Below, piece by piece: positions 36,028 to 44,802 of a stretch of 64,000 bases of DNA. The translations under genes were made by a program, and so were the position numbers. The notes under the pieces were generated by a model. The model was not told the DNA's origin. It did not search any database and was given only the letters and a program-made list of their open reading frames with translations. The stretch comes from Polyangium sp. 6x1. GTDB lineage: Bacteria; Myxococcota_A; Polyangia; Polyangiales; Polyangiaceae. The stretch lies in assembly GCF_029946515.1 (NCBI RefSeq), contig NZ_JARZHH010000007.1, forward strand, positions 174,708-238,707, written 5' to 3'. The stretch's first letter is position 1, and the number at the start of each line of letters is the position of its first letter.

Positions 36028-36942
36028 TCATTCCGACGCGAGCCTCTTCCGCAAGAACGCGCGGACCTTGTCCCACGCGTCCGCCGCGCTCTTCTCGTCG
36101 TACCGCGGCTGCGAGGGGTTCGCGAAGGCGTGCTGCGCGTCGTAGCGGTAAATCGTGTGCGGGACGCCGGCCTGCGTGAGGGCCGCGTCGAACGCGTTCA
36201 CGGTCTCGGGCGGGATCGCCTGGTCCTTGTTGCCGAAAAGGCCGAGGATCTCGGCCTTGATCGGCTTCAATTCGGCCGGTTCCGTGACGAGGTGGCCATA
36301 ATAGATCACGGACGCGTCGAGGTCGGGCTCGTGCATGGCGAGCTGGAGCGACCAGGCGCCGCCAAAACACCAGCCGATCACGCCCGTGCGTTTCGCCTGG
36401 ATGCGCGGGTCCTTCTCCAGGAAATCGTGTGCCGCGACGAGCGTGGCCATCGCCTTCTTGTTGTCGACGGCCTTCATCATGGCCATCGCCTCGTCGGGGG
36501 TCTTCGCGGTCTTGCCGCCATAAAGATCGACGGCGAGCGCGGCATATCCGTCCTCGGCGAGCCGGTCGGTCCAGTGCTGGATGTGCTCGTTCAGGCCCCA
36601 CCATTCATGGATGACGATGAGCCCCGGCAAGGGCGCGGTTTTTCCTTTGGGCAGGCTGAGGTAAGCGCTCGTGCCGTCGATCGTGACGCGCTCGCCGCGC
36701 GGCGCCGGGGCCTTGTCGCCCGTGAGCTGGTGCAGCGCCTTGAAGCTCTCCTCGGAGAGCGTGCCCATCATGCCTTCGGCGGGCGAGGTCGTTTGCCCCG
36801 TAGCGGGCGTCGTGTTCGCCGGCGTCGGGCTACCGGCGTCGGGCGAAGGCGCGCCGCCGCAGCCGACGGCGACGAACACGGAGAGGCCCGCGGCGAGGGC
36901 GCGAGCCGAGCGGAGGAGACCTTCGAGCTTTCCGAACCTCAT
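36028..36942 (-). CDS. Dienelactone hydrolase-family lipoprotein
   Basis: The protein has 304 residues with a lipoprotein signal ending VAVGC (Cys28) and a Ser/Thr/Pro-rich spacer. The dienelactone hydrolase fold shows the IHEWWGLN motif, nucleophile Cys in GWCFGG, Asp in GNKDQAIPPE and His in AQHAFANP. The family hydrolyses lactones and esters; an exported lipid-anchored form is less usual than the cytosolic one. TAAAGT lies 7 bases before the start with no ribosome site, suggesting a leaderless message. An IS701 element is inserted 97 bases upstream. Confidence 0.92.
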   Translation of the reverse strand: MRFGKLEGLLRSARALAAGLSVFVAVGCGGAPSPDAGSPTPANTTPATGQTTSPAEGMMGTLSEESFKALHQLTGDKAPAPRGERVTIDGTSAYLSLPKGKTAPLPGLIVIHEWWGLNEHIQHWTDRLAEDGYAALAVDLYGGKTAKTPDEAMAMMKAVDNKKAMATLVAAHDFLEKDPRIQAKRTGVIGWCFGGAWSLQLAMHEPDLDASVIYYGHLVTEPAELKPIKAEILGLFGNKDQAIPPETVNAFDAALTQAGVPHTIYRYDAQHAFANPSQPRYDEKSAADAWDKVRAFLRKRLASE

Positions 36943-37039
36943 GGCGCGCACTTTACACCGAGGCGCCGCTTTGGGAACGCCCTTCGGCAGTCCGCGCAAG
37001 GCCGCCGTCCGGGGCGAAGACAAGGCGGGGCGAGCTCGC

Positions 37040-37063
37040 CTAGCACTACTCTGCCATCCTCAC
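37040..37063 (+). repeat. Left end of IS: CTAG target duplication plus inverted repeat
   Basis: CTAG (37040-37043) is the target duplication. CACTACTCTGCCATC begins at 37044; it is identical to the reverse complement of the right end for 15 bases, and the match resumes after two mismatches for CAC. Confidence 0.9.
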
Positions 37064-38556
37064 CGACCGTGCCCGCGCTCTGACGCGCGACGAGCTTGAT
37101 CTACGGGCCTTCGCGGACCGCCGTGACCAAGAATTTGGCCCAGCGGTTCCGTGTGCGCTGGTTTGTCCGCGTGACCGCCGTCAAACCTCCGTTCAAGAGT
37201 GACGAACTGGCCGAGGAGCACTGGGAGCGCGAGTTCGAGCGCTGGGTTGCGCCGTTCTTGCACGAGTTTGGCTACCCGTCTCAGCAGAAGTGGGCGCCGA
37301 TCTACATGCGTGGGCTCCTCGGGCCTGGGGACCGCAAGAGCATCGAACCGATGGCCACGCGCGTTTGCCCGGGTGAAACGCAGCAGCTTCACCACTTCGT
37401 CTCGACCTCTCGCTGGGACACGGCCGGGCACGAGCGTGTGCTCCTCGAAAAGGCGGGAGCGCTCGTAGGCGGCAAGGATGCCCACCTCGTCATCGACGAC
37501 ACGGCGATCCCGAAGAAGGGAACGCACTCGGTTGGCGTCGCGCATCAATACTGCGGGCAGCTCGGCAAGAACGCCAATTGCCAGGCTCTCGTCTCCATCA
37601 CGCTCGCGCGAGACGAGGTGCCCGTCCCCGTGGCGCTCCGGCTTTACCTCCCGAAAGAGTGGGCGCACGATCCAGCGCGTCGGCGACGCGCGAAGGTGCC
37701 CGAAGACGTGGTATTCCGGCCGAAATGGCAGATCGCCCTGGACGAGGTCGAGCGTATCATGCGCAGCGGCGTCGAGTTCGGCGATGTCCTGGCGGACGCG
37801 GGGTACGGCGCGTGTGCCGCGTTTCGGCGCAGGCTTTCAGAAATGAAGCTCAAGTGGGCGGTTGGCGTGAACTCGAACCAGCTCGTCTATCCGAGGTCCG
37901 TACGTGTAGCCGCGCCTGAAAGAACACAGCCAGGCGGGCGACCGCCGAAGCGCGGGAAGGTGTCGGCTGCCCCGAGGAAGGCGCATGAGGTGTTCTCTAC
38001 GCGCGGAAAGAACAGCTTCGAGGAAGTGAGCTGGCGTGACGGAACGAAAGGCCCGCTTGCCGCGTCCTTCGCGGCAATCCGGGTGCGCATGGCTGACGGA
38101 CCGAAGGTCATCGGACACAATCACGGGCCTGGCGAAGAGGCTTGGCTCATCTGCGAAAAGCGCGCGAGCGGCGAGCGAAAGTATTACCTCTCGAACTACC
38201 CGCCCGACACCGACCTCGGAACGCTCGCCTCGGTGGTCAAGGCGCGATGGGTTTGCGAGCAAGCGCATCAGCAGATGAAAGAGGAGCTCGGGCTCGACCA
38301 CGTCGAGTGCCGCTCCTGGCACGCGCTGCACCATCACGCGCTCCTGACGATGATGGCCTTCGCCTTCCTCCAGCACCTGCGTAACGCCGAAAAAAAACGA
38401 CCGGGCGCAGCGGCCCGCCGCCTGAACCGTCACTACCGGAGATCCGGCGGCGATTGATTCAAAGGCTCGCTGCGCCCCAAAGATGCGCGCGGTGCGGTGC
38501 GACGGTGCGGGCGCTCGTGCCGATATGAACGTGTGAGTGGAGATGGCAGAGTAGTG
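37044..38556 (+). mobile_element. IS701-family insertion sequence, complete
   Basis: The element is 1513 bases long, bounded by inverted repeats (15 perfect bases, then 18 of 20 overall) and flanked on both sides by CTAG. A 4-base YTAR target duplication is characteristic of the IS701 family. It carries one intact transposase gene. Its base composition is visibly less G/C-extreme than its neighbours. It sits between a dienelactone hydrolase gene and a lipoprotein gene and ends 13 bases before the latter's start codon. Confidence 0.93.
37171..38457 (+). CDS. IS701-family DDE transposase
   Basis: The protein has 428 residues from a GTG at 37171; in-frame GTG (37123) and TTG (37096) starts upstream are possible. 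The IS701/DDE_5 signature is complete: RGLLGPGDRKSIEPMA near the start, QQLHHFVS, the first Asp in VIDDTAIPKKG, the second in LADAGYG, and the Glu-containing QQMKEELGLDHVECRSW helix. No frameshift or stop is seen, so the enzyme is probably active. Confidence 0.93.
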   Translation: MTAVKPPFKSDELAEEHWEREFERWVAPFLHEFGYPSQQKWAPIYMRGLLGPGDRKSIEPMATRVCPGETQQLHHFVSTSRWDTAGHERVLLEKAGALVGGKDAHLVIDDTAIPKKGTHSVGVAHQYCGQLGKNANCQALVSITLARDEVPVPVALRLYLPKEWAHDPARRRRAKVPEDVVFRPKWQIALDEVERIMRSGVEFGDVLADAGYGACAAFRRRLSEMKLKWAVGVNSNQLVYPRSVRVAAPERTQPGGRPPKRGKVSAAPRKAHEVFSTRGKNSFEEVSWRDGTKGPLAASFAAIRVRMADGPKVIGHNHGPGEEAWLICEKRASGERKYYLSNYPPDTDLGTLASVVKARWVCEQAHQQMKEELGLDHVECRSWHALHHHALLTMMAFAFLQHLRNAEKKRPGAAARRLNRHYRRSGGD

Positions 38557-38560
38557 CTAG
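38537..38560 (-). repeat. Right end of IS: inverted repeat plus CTAG target duplication
   Basis: Bases 38537-38556 read in reverse give CACTACTCTGCCATC followed by TCCAC, mirroring the left end. CTAG at 38557-38560 is the second copy of the target site. Confidence 0.9.
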
Positions 38561-38563
38561 AAT
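38558..38563 (+). promoter_or_regulatory. Possible extended -10 (TGC TAGAAT) formed at IS junction
   Basis: TAGAAT lies 6 bases before the ATG at 38570. Its TAG comes from the target duplication and its AAT from the original flank, while the TG of the extended -10 is the terminal bases of the IS. Before insertion the bases ahead of CTAG were CGC, without TG. Confidence 0.4.
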
Positions 38564-38569
38564 GCCTTG

Positions 38570-40036
38570 ATGCGATACCGATCTCTTGTGCTTCTCGTCC
38601 CCGTCGCCCTCGCCGCCTGCGGTTCGGACGGCGATCCCTCGAAACCCACGGCGGGCGCGCCCGCGTCGATCGTCGTCGAGCTCGCGCGGCAGGACGGGCC
38701 CGCGCCGTATCCCGTCGAGGTCACCGCGCGCGTGACGTCGAGCGACGGAAAACCCGTGCCCGGTCTCTCGGTGGAAATCACGGCCGAGGGCGGGACGCCC
38801 GGCGCCGTCTCCGAGGTCGCGGCGGGCGCATATCGGGCCACCGTAAAACCCACGCTCGCCGCGGGCGACGCCGGCGAAGTGGTGGTGCGGGCGAAGGTCG
38901 CGGATCTGTCGGCCGAGGCGACGGCCGTGGTGCTGCCCGTCGTGGGCGCGGCGTGGGGGCAGCCGGAGCGCGTGCCCGGGCTCGTCAATACCGCGGGCAC
39001 GGAGGACTCGGCCGAGGTGAGCCCGGACGGCGAATGGCTCATCGTGAGCTCGTATTCACCGGCCGACCTGCTCTGTTGCATTGCGGGCAAGGATCTGCCC
39101 GGCTGCACGGGCGAGGCCGCGAGCCCCATGTCACCCGAATGCAATGCGACGCACGGCCCGTACGCCGCCCCCGAGCGGCCCGACATGCCCGGCGCAGGAC
39201 GGATCGTCTCGCCGACCGAGATCGACCACACGATTCCCCAGCTCGGCGTGACGCAGGAGCTCTTCGCATTGCCGCCCGTGGCCGCGTACGGGTTCCGCAG
39301 GCAGCCGGACGGCTCGTTCGCCGAGCCGTTCGTCCTCGCGATCGACATGAACGGCTACACGTATTCGCCGTTCGGCTTCACGTACCTCGGCGCGCCGAAG
39401 GACGGCGCGGCGTCCGTGCTCTTCGCGTTTGATCCGCTGCACGGCGCGGACACGGCGCCCGATCTGTATCACGCCGACATCACGCTCGGCGCGCCCGTGA
39501 GCCTCGGAAAATATTCATTCATGAACAACTTTCTCATCGCCGACCCCTTCCCCGCGACGCAGCTCCCGCTCGTGCCGCTCGAGCAATTCCAATCGAATCC
39601 CTCGTTTGGCCACGGCTACGTCTGGTTCGACACCGAGGGGCCGGTCGCGAAGGACCTCTTCGTCGCCAAACCCTCGGACGCGCTGCCCGGCGCGACGTTC
39701 TCAGAGACGGTCGTCGCCGCGATCAGCAAGCCCGACGTCGACGAGTTCCAGCCGTTCGTCGACGAGGCCGCGTCGAAGCTCTATTTCTCGCGCGGCTTTC
39801 GCGACATCTCGACGAGCGCGTATTCGGGCGGGGATCCCGCGCTGCCCGCGTCGTTCGGGGATCCGGTGGTCGAGATCGGCCTCGACACGCCGCCCGAGGG
39901 GCCGGGCGACATCGTGGGGCTCGGCGAGCCGAGCGTGGCGCGGACGGAAGGTGGCGAGGAGTGGCTTTACTTCGTGTACTACGTCCGGAGGGAAGGCCAC
40001 TACGACGGATCGGTCGGGCGGGTGAAGAAGCGTTAG
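38570..40036 (+). CDS. Lipoprotein with Ig-like domain and propeller-like region
   Basis: The protein has 488 residues with a signal ending VALAAC. Residues about 28-120 form an Ig-like (invasin/Big-type) domain (ARVTSSDGKPVPGLSVEIT). The rest is a beta-propeller-like domain with DSAEVSPDGEWLIVSSY, PDVDEFQPFVDEAASKLYFSRG and PSVARTEGGEEWLYFVYY, resembling TolB/PD40 blades. Function is unknown. The IS element lies directly upstream, cutting the gene off from any earlier promoter. Its stop overlaps the convergent next gene by 4 bases (TTAG). Confidence 0.75.
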   Translation: MRYRSLVLLVPVALAACGSDGDPSKPTAGAPASIVVELARQDGPAPYPVEVTARVTSSDGKPVPGLSVEITAEGGTPGAVSEVAAGAYRATVKPTLAAGDAGEVVVRAKVADLSAEATAVVLPVVGAAWGQPERVPGLVNTAGTEDSAEVSPDGEWLIVSSYSPADLLCCIAGKDLPGCTGEAASPMSPECNATHGPYAAPERPDMPGAGRIVSPTEIDHTIPQLGVTQELFALPPVAAYGFRRQPDGSFAEPFVLAIDMNGYTYSPFGFTYLGAPKDGAASVLFAFDPLHGADTAPDLYHADITLGAPVSLGKYSFMNNFLIADPFPATQLPLVPLEQFQSNPSFGHGYVWFDTEGPVAKDLFVAKPSDALPGATFSETVVAAISKPDVDEFQPFVDEAASKLYFSRGFRDISTSAYSGGDPALPASFGDPVVEIGLDTPPEGPGDIVGLGEPSVARTEGGEEWLYFVYYVRREGHYDGSVGRVKKR

Positions 40037-41400
40037 TCGCAACCGGGAGGCGCGGACAGTGGGAGCAGCGAGAAGAACGTGTTGAACGTGTTGTCTTCGA
40101 AGCAGTTGCCATTCGTGTCCGGCAGGCTGAGCAGCGTCAGGTCGCTCGCGACGAAAAAGAGGGGGTTCTCGGCTGGCGATCCGGGATCCAGGCCGTTGCC
40201 TGTCGCCGTGTTGCCTGCCACCTCGTTGTCGCGGGCGCGCTGGTCCTGCTGGAATGGCAGGGGCAGCGCCTGGCAGTCGAAGCCGGGAATGACGCTGGCC
40301 ACCACACAGTAGTCCGTGATGGCGATACCCGAGAGCCTGTTGCCCGAGACGTGGTTGCCGGAGATCTCCGACTCGTCCACGCCGACATAGAGAACGCCCA
40401 CCCCGGGCGGGAAGACCGCGAGGGGATTTCCCGGCCCCGCCGTGTTCGCCCTGTTGTTGTCGTACACGTGGTTGTCCTGAACGTTGATTCGCTTGGCGCC
40501 TGCCCGGATGTCGAAGATCTCCGGCAGCAGCAGGGCGGCGATGCCGACGGTGTTGTTCCTGGCCACGTTGAATGTCAGATCGATATCGTCGCTGTTCGAC
40601 ACTTCGATGCCGTTCGTGTTGTTTTCGACCAGGTTGTGCGTGACCCGGACGTCGTCGGAGGTCTCGACCCAGATGCCGCTATCGTTCGCGCCCGTGGCCT
40701 TGCTCAGCGCAATGAGCCCGTTGCGCGAGAGCGTCGGGAAGATCCCGTAGTTCTTGTTGTTGTCCGAGTGGACGTTCACGATCCGGAAGCCGTCGACGCG
40801 CTCCGTGAACAGGCCGTTGTTGATGAAATTGCGGATGGTGATGCCGCGGATCTCGATGTCGTACAGGACGGGATCGATGCTGTCCATGCCGCTATCGACG
40901 CCGGGCAGCCGCTCGAACGGCGGTGCCATGCTCTCGTGGCAACTCATGCAATCGCTGCGGTCGCTGGGCACGACGACGATTCCATTGCGCTGGTTGCCGG
41001 CGTTCTCGAGGACGACACGCCTCGTCGGCGTGTTCAGTGCGATGAGCGAGATGCCGCTCTTGTTGATGATCAGGCCGTTGGTCGGGTGGGCGGTCTCCCG
41101 GTACACGCCCGGCAGGATGAAGATCGTGGCCCCTTCGGCCGCCTGGTCGATGGCTTGCTGGATCGATTGGCCTGGCCAGACGATGAGGCTCTGATGGTTC
41201 GGCTGGCCGAGGGGCAGTCGTCCCTGCTCCGTCGGCAGTCGCCCCATGCCGCTCGGGTCGTCGACATTCGCATGGCAGAGCTTAGAGCCGGCGTTTTCGG
41301 CCGACACGGAGGCGTGAGCCGGCGCAGGCACGAGGCCGGCGGCCGTTCCCCCCAATGCGGTACACAACACGCCGACGAGCAAGTCGCGATTGCAGTTCAT
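40033..41400 (-). CDS. Exported parallel beta-helix protein with a CxxCH motif
   Basis: The protein has 455 residues, and GGGGGAG lies about 6 bases before the ATG at 41400. A Sec signal ends near PAHASVSA. Then comes a right-handed parallel beta-helix of the NosD/pectate-lyase type: IQQAIDQAAEGATIFILPGVY at the cap, followed by repeats such as GITIRNFINNGLFTERV, GIWVETSDDVRVTHNLVENNTNGIEVSNS and GNHVSGNRLSGIAI. A CMSCH motif (SDCMSCHES) looks like a single c-type heme site, unusual in this fold. Substrate or ligand unknown; carbohydrate binding is typical of the fold. Confidence 0.85.
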   Translation of the reverse strand: MNCNRDLLVGVLCTALGGTAAGLVPAPAHASVSAENAGSKLCHANVDDPSGMGRLPTEQGRLPLGQPNHQSLIVWPGQSIQQAIDQAAEGATIFILPGVYRETAHPTNGLIINKSGISLIALNTPTRRVVLENAGNQRNGIVVVPSDRSDCMSCHESMAPPFERLPGVDSGMDSIDPVLYDIEIRGITIRNFINNGLFTERVDGFRIVNVHSDNNKNYGIFPTLSRNGLIALSKATGANDSGIWVETSDDVRVTHNLVENNTNGIEVSNSDDIDLTFNVARNNTVGIAALLLPEIFDIRAGAKRINVQDNHVYDNNRANTAGPGNPLAVFPPGVGVLYVGVDESEISGNHVSGNRLSGIAITDYCVVASVIPGFDCQALPLPFQQDQRARDNEVAGNTATGNGLDPGSPAENPLFFVASDLTLLSLPDTNGNCFEDNTFNTFFSLLPLSAPPGCD

Positions 41401-41582
41401 GGTACTCTCCCCCTTTACGATCCTGCGGCACGTGTTGGCCCGTGCTGCGTCCACGACAAATGAGCGCGGATTTTTCTTTCTTCTCGCGCCATCTACCATC
41501 TTTTCCGCTCGCCAGCCAATCGGGGTGCTACCCTCGACCTCCGATTGCGGACGATACGTCGTCCCCCAGGGGAGAGGACCGC

Positions 41583-42812
41583 ATGAAGAAAGGTGTGCTT
41601 CATCTCGCGCTGTCACTTGCGCTGATCGGGAGCAGCGCGCTCACCGCATCGACCGCCCGGGCAGCCGTACCAGGTGAATGCTTCGATGGCCCGGTACTTT
41701 CGGGCGCCCGTACGTTGTATTGCATCCCGGCCGAGGGGTGGAACGGCGAGGTCGTAGCGTATGCTCATGGGTACGTCCCGCCGATGGCACCCCTCGATTA
41801 TCATGGTCTGGTGATGCCGGACGGCACGCTTCTGCCCGATCTCGTGCAATCGCTGGGTTATGCGTTCGCCACGACGAGCTACCGCCGCAACGGCCTCGCG
41901 GTCCTCGAGGGCGTGGAGGATATCCGGAACCTCATCGACGCGTTCCCGGCGGCGTTCGACCACGCCTATGTGACCGGTCCGTCGGAAGGGGGACTCATCA
42001 CCGCGATCCTGGCGGAAGACGAACTCGGGACGCAGCGGTTCGACGGCGCCCTGTCACTTTGCGGGCCGATTGGCAGCTTCCGGCAGCAGCTCAACCACTG
42101 GGGCGACTTCCGGGTGCTCTTCGATTTTTTCTTCCCGGGCGTCCTGCCCCCGAGCCCGATCTCGATCCCGCCGACGGTCATCGCTCAATGGGAGACCACG
42201 TACGAACCGGGTATCGCCGCCCTGCTGTCCGCGCGGCCCCTCGCCACCGCCCAGCTCTTCAGCACCTCCAAGGCCCCGATCGACATCGCCAATCCCGCGA
42301 CGGCCGCGAACACGACCCTGGGCCTCCTGTGGTACAACGTGTTCGCCACGAACGACGGCATCGCGCAGCTCGGCGGCAACCCGTTCGACAACAAATCGCG
42401 CTTCTATCACGGATCCTTCAACGATCTTGCGCTCAACGCGAAGGTCCAGCGTTTCTCGGCCAGCCCGATCGCGCTCGCGAACGTCACGCACTACGAGACC
42501 TCCGGCATCCCGACGATTCCCCTCGTCACCATGCACACCCTCGGGGACGAGATCATCCCTTCCTGGCACCAGAGCCTTTACCAGGTCAAGCAGCTCTCGA
42601 ACGGCGAGTTCGGCACGATCCAGATCCCCATCCCCCGGTACGGGCATTGCAACTTCACCACGGCCGAGGTGCTCGTGGCATTCAACTTGATGGTGTTGCA
42701 GGCCACGGGCGAGACACTCTCCCAGGTGCCTGCCGCGTACGACGTGGCCTCGACGCGCTCGGAGATCGAGCGGGCGGCGGCGGAGTTCGCCGCGCGCGAC
42801 GTCGAGCAATGA
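41583..42812 (+). CDS. Secreted alpha/beta-hydrolase-like protein
   Basis: The protein has 409 residues, and GGGGAGAGG precedes the ATG. A Sec signal ends TARAA. The fold reads as an alpha/beta-hydrolase: VAYAHGYVPP near the oxyanion region, nucleophile Ser in TGPSEGG, likely Asp in HTLGDEIIP and His in RYGHCNF. Four cysteines could form disulfides. The substrate is unknown. It is divergent from the beta-helix gene with a 182-base shared promoter region. Confidence 0.83.
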   Translation: MKKGVLHLALSLALIGSSALTASTARAAVPGECFDGPVLSGARTLYCIPAEGWNGEVVAYAHGYVPPMAPLDYHGLVMPDGTLLPDLVQSLGYAFATTSYRRNGLAVLEGVEDIRNLIDAFPAAFDHAYVTGPSEGGLITAILAEDELGTQRFDGALSLCGPIGSFRQQLNHWGDFRVLFDFFFPGVLPPSPISIPPTVIAQWETTYEPGIAALLSARPLATAQLFSTSKAPIDIANPATAANTTLGLLWYNVFATNDGIAQLGGNPFDNKSRFYHGSFNDLALNAKVQRFSASPIALANVTHYETSGIPTIPLVTMHTLGDEIIPSWHQSLYQVKQLSNGEFGTIQIPIPRYGHCNFTTAEVLVAFNLMVLQATGETLSQVPAAYDVASTRSEIERAAAEFAARDVEQ

Positions 42813-43021
42813 CGGTCATCCGGGTCCTGGAGCCGCCTCTCCCGAAGGGGTCGACACGTGGCGGGCCACGGCCGCGACCGCTCGTGCTCTGGAACAGGGG
42901 GGAGGGATTTTTTTGATCCCGGGAACATCCACACGCAACCAGGGTCCGACTGCTCCGCCCCGCTGGATCCGCGGCGGGGCGCGTACGACCCACGAACGAC
43001 CCTGACAAACGGAGGTTTCCC

Positions 43022-43405
43022 ATGGGAGAGGCATTCAGGCTCGGCGGCTTCGGCATGTATCCGACGCTCGTCTTCGGCATCGTTTTCTTCGGCGCGGCCA
43101 TCGGTTATGCCCGAAACCCCGGCCAAGGGCGGCTCCTCCTCCCCGCCGTGCTCGCCTTCCTCACCATGACAGCGGGTTTCCTCGGCTTCTTCACGGGAAT
43201 CATCACGACGCTGACGTACGCCGCCGAGCAGCCGAACCTGGCCCCGCTCGTGGCGATGGGGACGGCGGAGTCGCTGTACAACGTCTGTCTCGCGCTGGCG
43301 ATCAACGTGATCGGCGGGATCGTGGTCGCGGTGGGCGCCTACCGGCGCGGCCGCAAGCAGCCCGAGCTCGCGGAGGCGGGCGCTCCGGTCGCGTCGAACG
43401 GCTGA
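43022..43405 (+). CDS. Small MotA/ExbB-like membrane protein
   Basis: The protein has 127 residues with three predicted membrane helices (about 10-30, 38-65 and 83-108). The third, SLYNVCLALAINVIGGIVVA, and the preceding loop recall the last two helices of MotA/TolQ/ExbB proton-channel subunits, but the protein is much shorter than those families and no MotB or ExbD partner is adjacent. GGAGG lies just before the ATG. The call is structural resemblance only. The 209-base gap upstream holds a T7 run near 42907 but no clear hairpin. Confidence 0.65.
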   Translation: MGEAFRLGGFGMYPTLVFGIVFFGAAIGYARNPGQGRLLLPAVLAFLTMTAGFLGFFTGIITTLTYAAEQPNLAPLVAMGTAESLYNVCLALAINVIGGIVVAVGAYRRGRKQPELAEAGAPVASNG

Positions 43406-43418
43406 CGCCCCTTCCCCT

Positions 43419-44702
43419 TCAAGGAGACTTCGCGTCCCGCGCGGCCTGCTCCTCCGGGGCGCAGGCCGCCGCGAGGCAAGCCACGCAATCGGCGGCATTT
43501 TCCCCCTCGCACCGAGACGCGCAATCCCCGGCGCGCTTCACCTGATGGCAACGCACGACCGCCGAGACCTCGGTCGCGACGCTCGCGCAGGCGCTGTTCA
43601 CGCAATCGTAATACCCGTAGCCCACGCGCTTTTCGCGCCTCATCGCGTCCGCGAGGCAATCGACCGTCTCCGCGCCGGTGGCCTTGCCGCTGCCGACCCA
43701 CGTCGCCGCGGACGCGCCGCTCGCGTCCTCGCAGCGCTCGAAGCGCTCGTCCTTGGGGAAATAGGGGCCAATGAGCTGACACATCTCGTCGGACGACGAG
43801 AGGCCATACGCGACGGGCCGCGCCTCGCCGCTCCGATAATTGCAGCGGACCTCGACGGTGCTCCCCCGAGGGAAGAGGAGAGGCGGGTCGAGCTCGCGTA
43901 CGGGCGGCTCCTGCCAGGACGTGGTCGAATAGATGGATGTGGGCGCGCCGCTCGGCCCGAAGAGCGAGGCCTCGAAGGAGACGCCGCGCGCGTGCATGTG
44001 CGATTGCAAGCTCACCACGTGGAAGTCGGCGGGCACCGGGCAACGCATACGCGCCGCGGCCTCGCCGAAGGGCGGCACGCGCAGGACATGGTTGTCCATG
44101 TACAGGAGGCCGGCCTCGATCCGAAGGTCCTCACGGGGCATGGTGTAGACGTTGATGCGGGCGTCGACCTCGAGCGGGCTCGTGGTGGTGTTGAGGTAAT
44201 GGGTGCTCATGACGAGCACGACGGACGGCTCCACGACGACGCCGATGCCCTCGGGCAATCGATGGAGCATCCCCACGCTGCCGAAGCTCTCGGATCCGCC
44301 GAGCACGGCGTCGACGTTCCAGCGCGCGGTGGCGCCCTGCGAGCAATCGTGCTCCGTGAGGGCGTCGACGGCGATCCCCTGCTCGTCGTGGGACGGAATC
44401 TCCCGATACGGGGTCCGGTACAGCAGGACGTGATGTCCGCCCCGACCGAACGCGACGTCCTGCCCCTGGATCACGAGCCCCTCGGGAGGCACCTGGAAGA
44501 GGCGACAACCATACGATTCGGAACCCGGGGCGACGGTGGACGTCATGCGGTATTGGAGGCCCAAGCCGTCCGCAGGCGGGTCGAGAAGGGATTTTTCCGC
44601 AGACTGGGTGGGAGGCTCGTCGGGCGCGCATGCCGCCGCGACGAGCGCCGTGATGAGGACGATGAACTTGTTGGATTTCAATCTATTTCCCCCGTGGATC
44701 AT
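43419..44702 (-). CDS. PHM-like copper type II monooxygenase lipoprotein
   Basis: The protein has 427 residues with a signal ending LVAAAC. It carries the residues of the ascorbate-dependent copper monooxygenases (peptidylglycine alpha-hydroxylating and dopamine beta types): the adjacent His pair in GGHHVLLY and a third His in STHYLN for one copper, and HxH in QSHMHARG plus Met in SSDEMC for the other. A Cys-rich tail of about 90 residues follows. The bacterial substrate is unknown. A TTG seven codons in, preceded by GGGGGA, may be the true start (44681). Confidence 0.85.
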   Translation of the reverse strand: MIHGGNRLKSNKFIVLITALVAAACAPDEPPTQSAEKSLLDPPADGLGLQYRMTSTVAPGSESYGCRLFQVPPEGLVIQGQDVAFGRGGHHVLLYRTPYREIPSHDEQGIAVDALTEHDCSQGATARWNVDAVLGGSESFGSVGMLHRLPEGIGVVVEPSVVLVMSTHYLNTTTSPLEVDARINVYTMPREDLRIEAGLLYMDNHVLRVPPFGEAAARMRCPVPADFHVVSLQSHMHARGVSFEASLFGPSGAPTSIYSTTSWQEPPVRELDPPLLFPRGSTVEVRCNYRSGEARPVAYGLSSSDEMCQLIGPYFPKDERFERCEDASGASAATWVGSGKATGAETVDCLADAMRREKRVGYGYYDCVNSACASVATEVSAVVRCHQVKRAGDCASRCEGENAADCVACLAAACAPEEQAARDAKSP

Positions 44703-44802
44703 GGGCCGTCCCTTCGCAGAAATGCCCGTTCCAGCAGGGGATTTGCACGTGACGTGCCCGGCGTTCGGCCCGGTCGTCCGCCACGAACGATAACGATGAT
44801 GG

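Noticed and set aside
37096..38457. IS4-family assignment for the transposase
   Set aside because: The RGLLGPGDRKSIEPMA and QQLHHFVS motifs and the CTAG (YTAR) duplication fit IS701 better.
42857..42913. GTGG/CCAC inverted repeat followed by a T7 run, as a possible terminator
   Set aside because: The T-run lies about 35 bases after the small stem and no hairpin abuts it, so it does not fit an intrinsic terminator.
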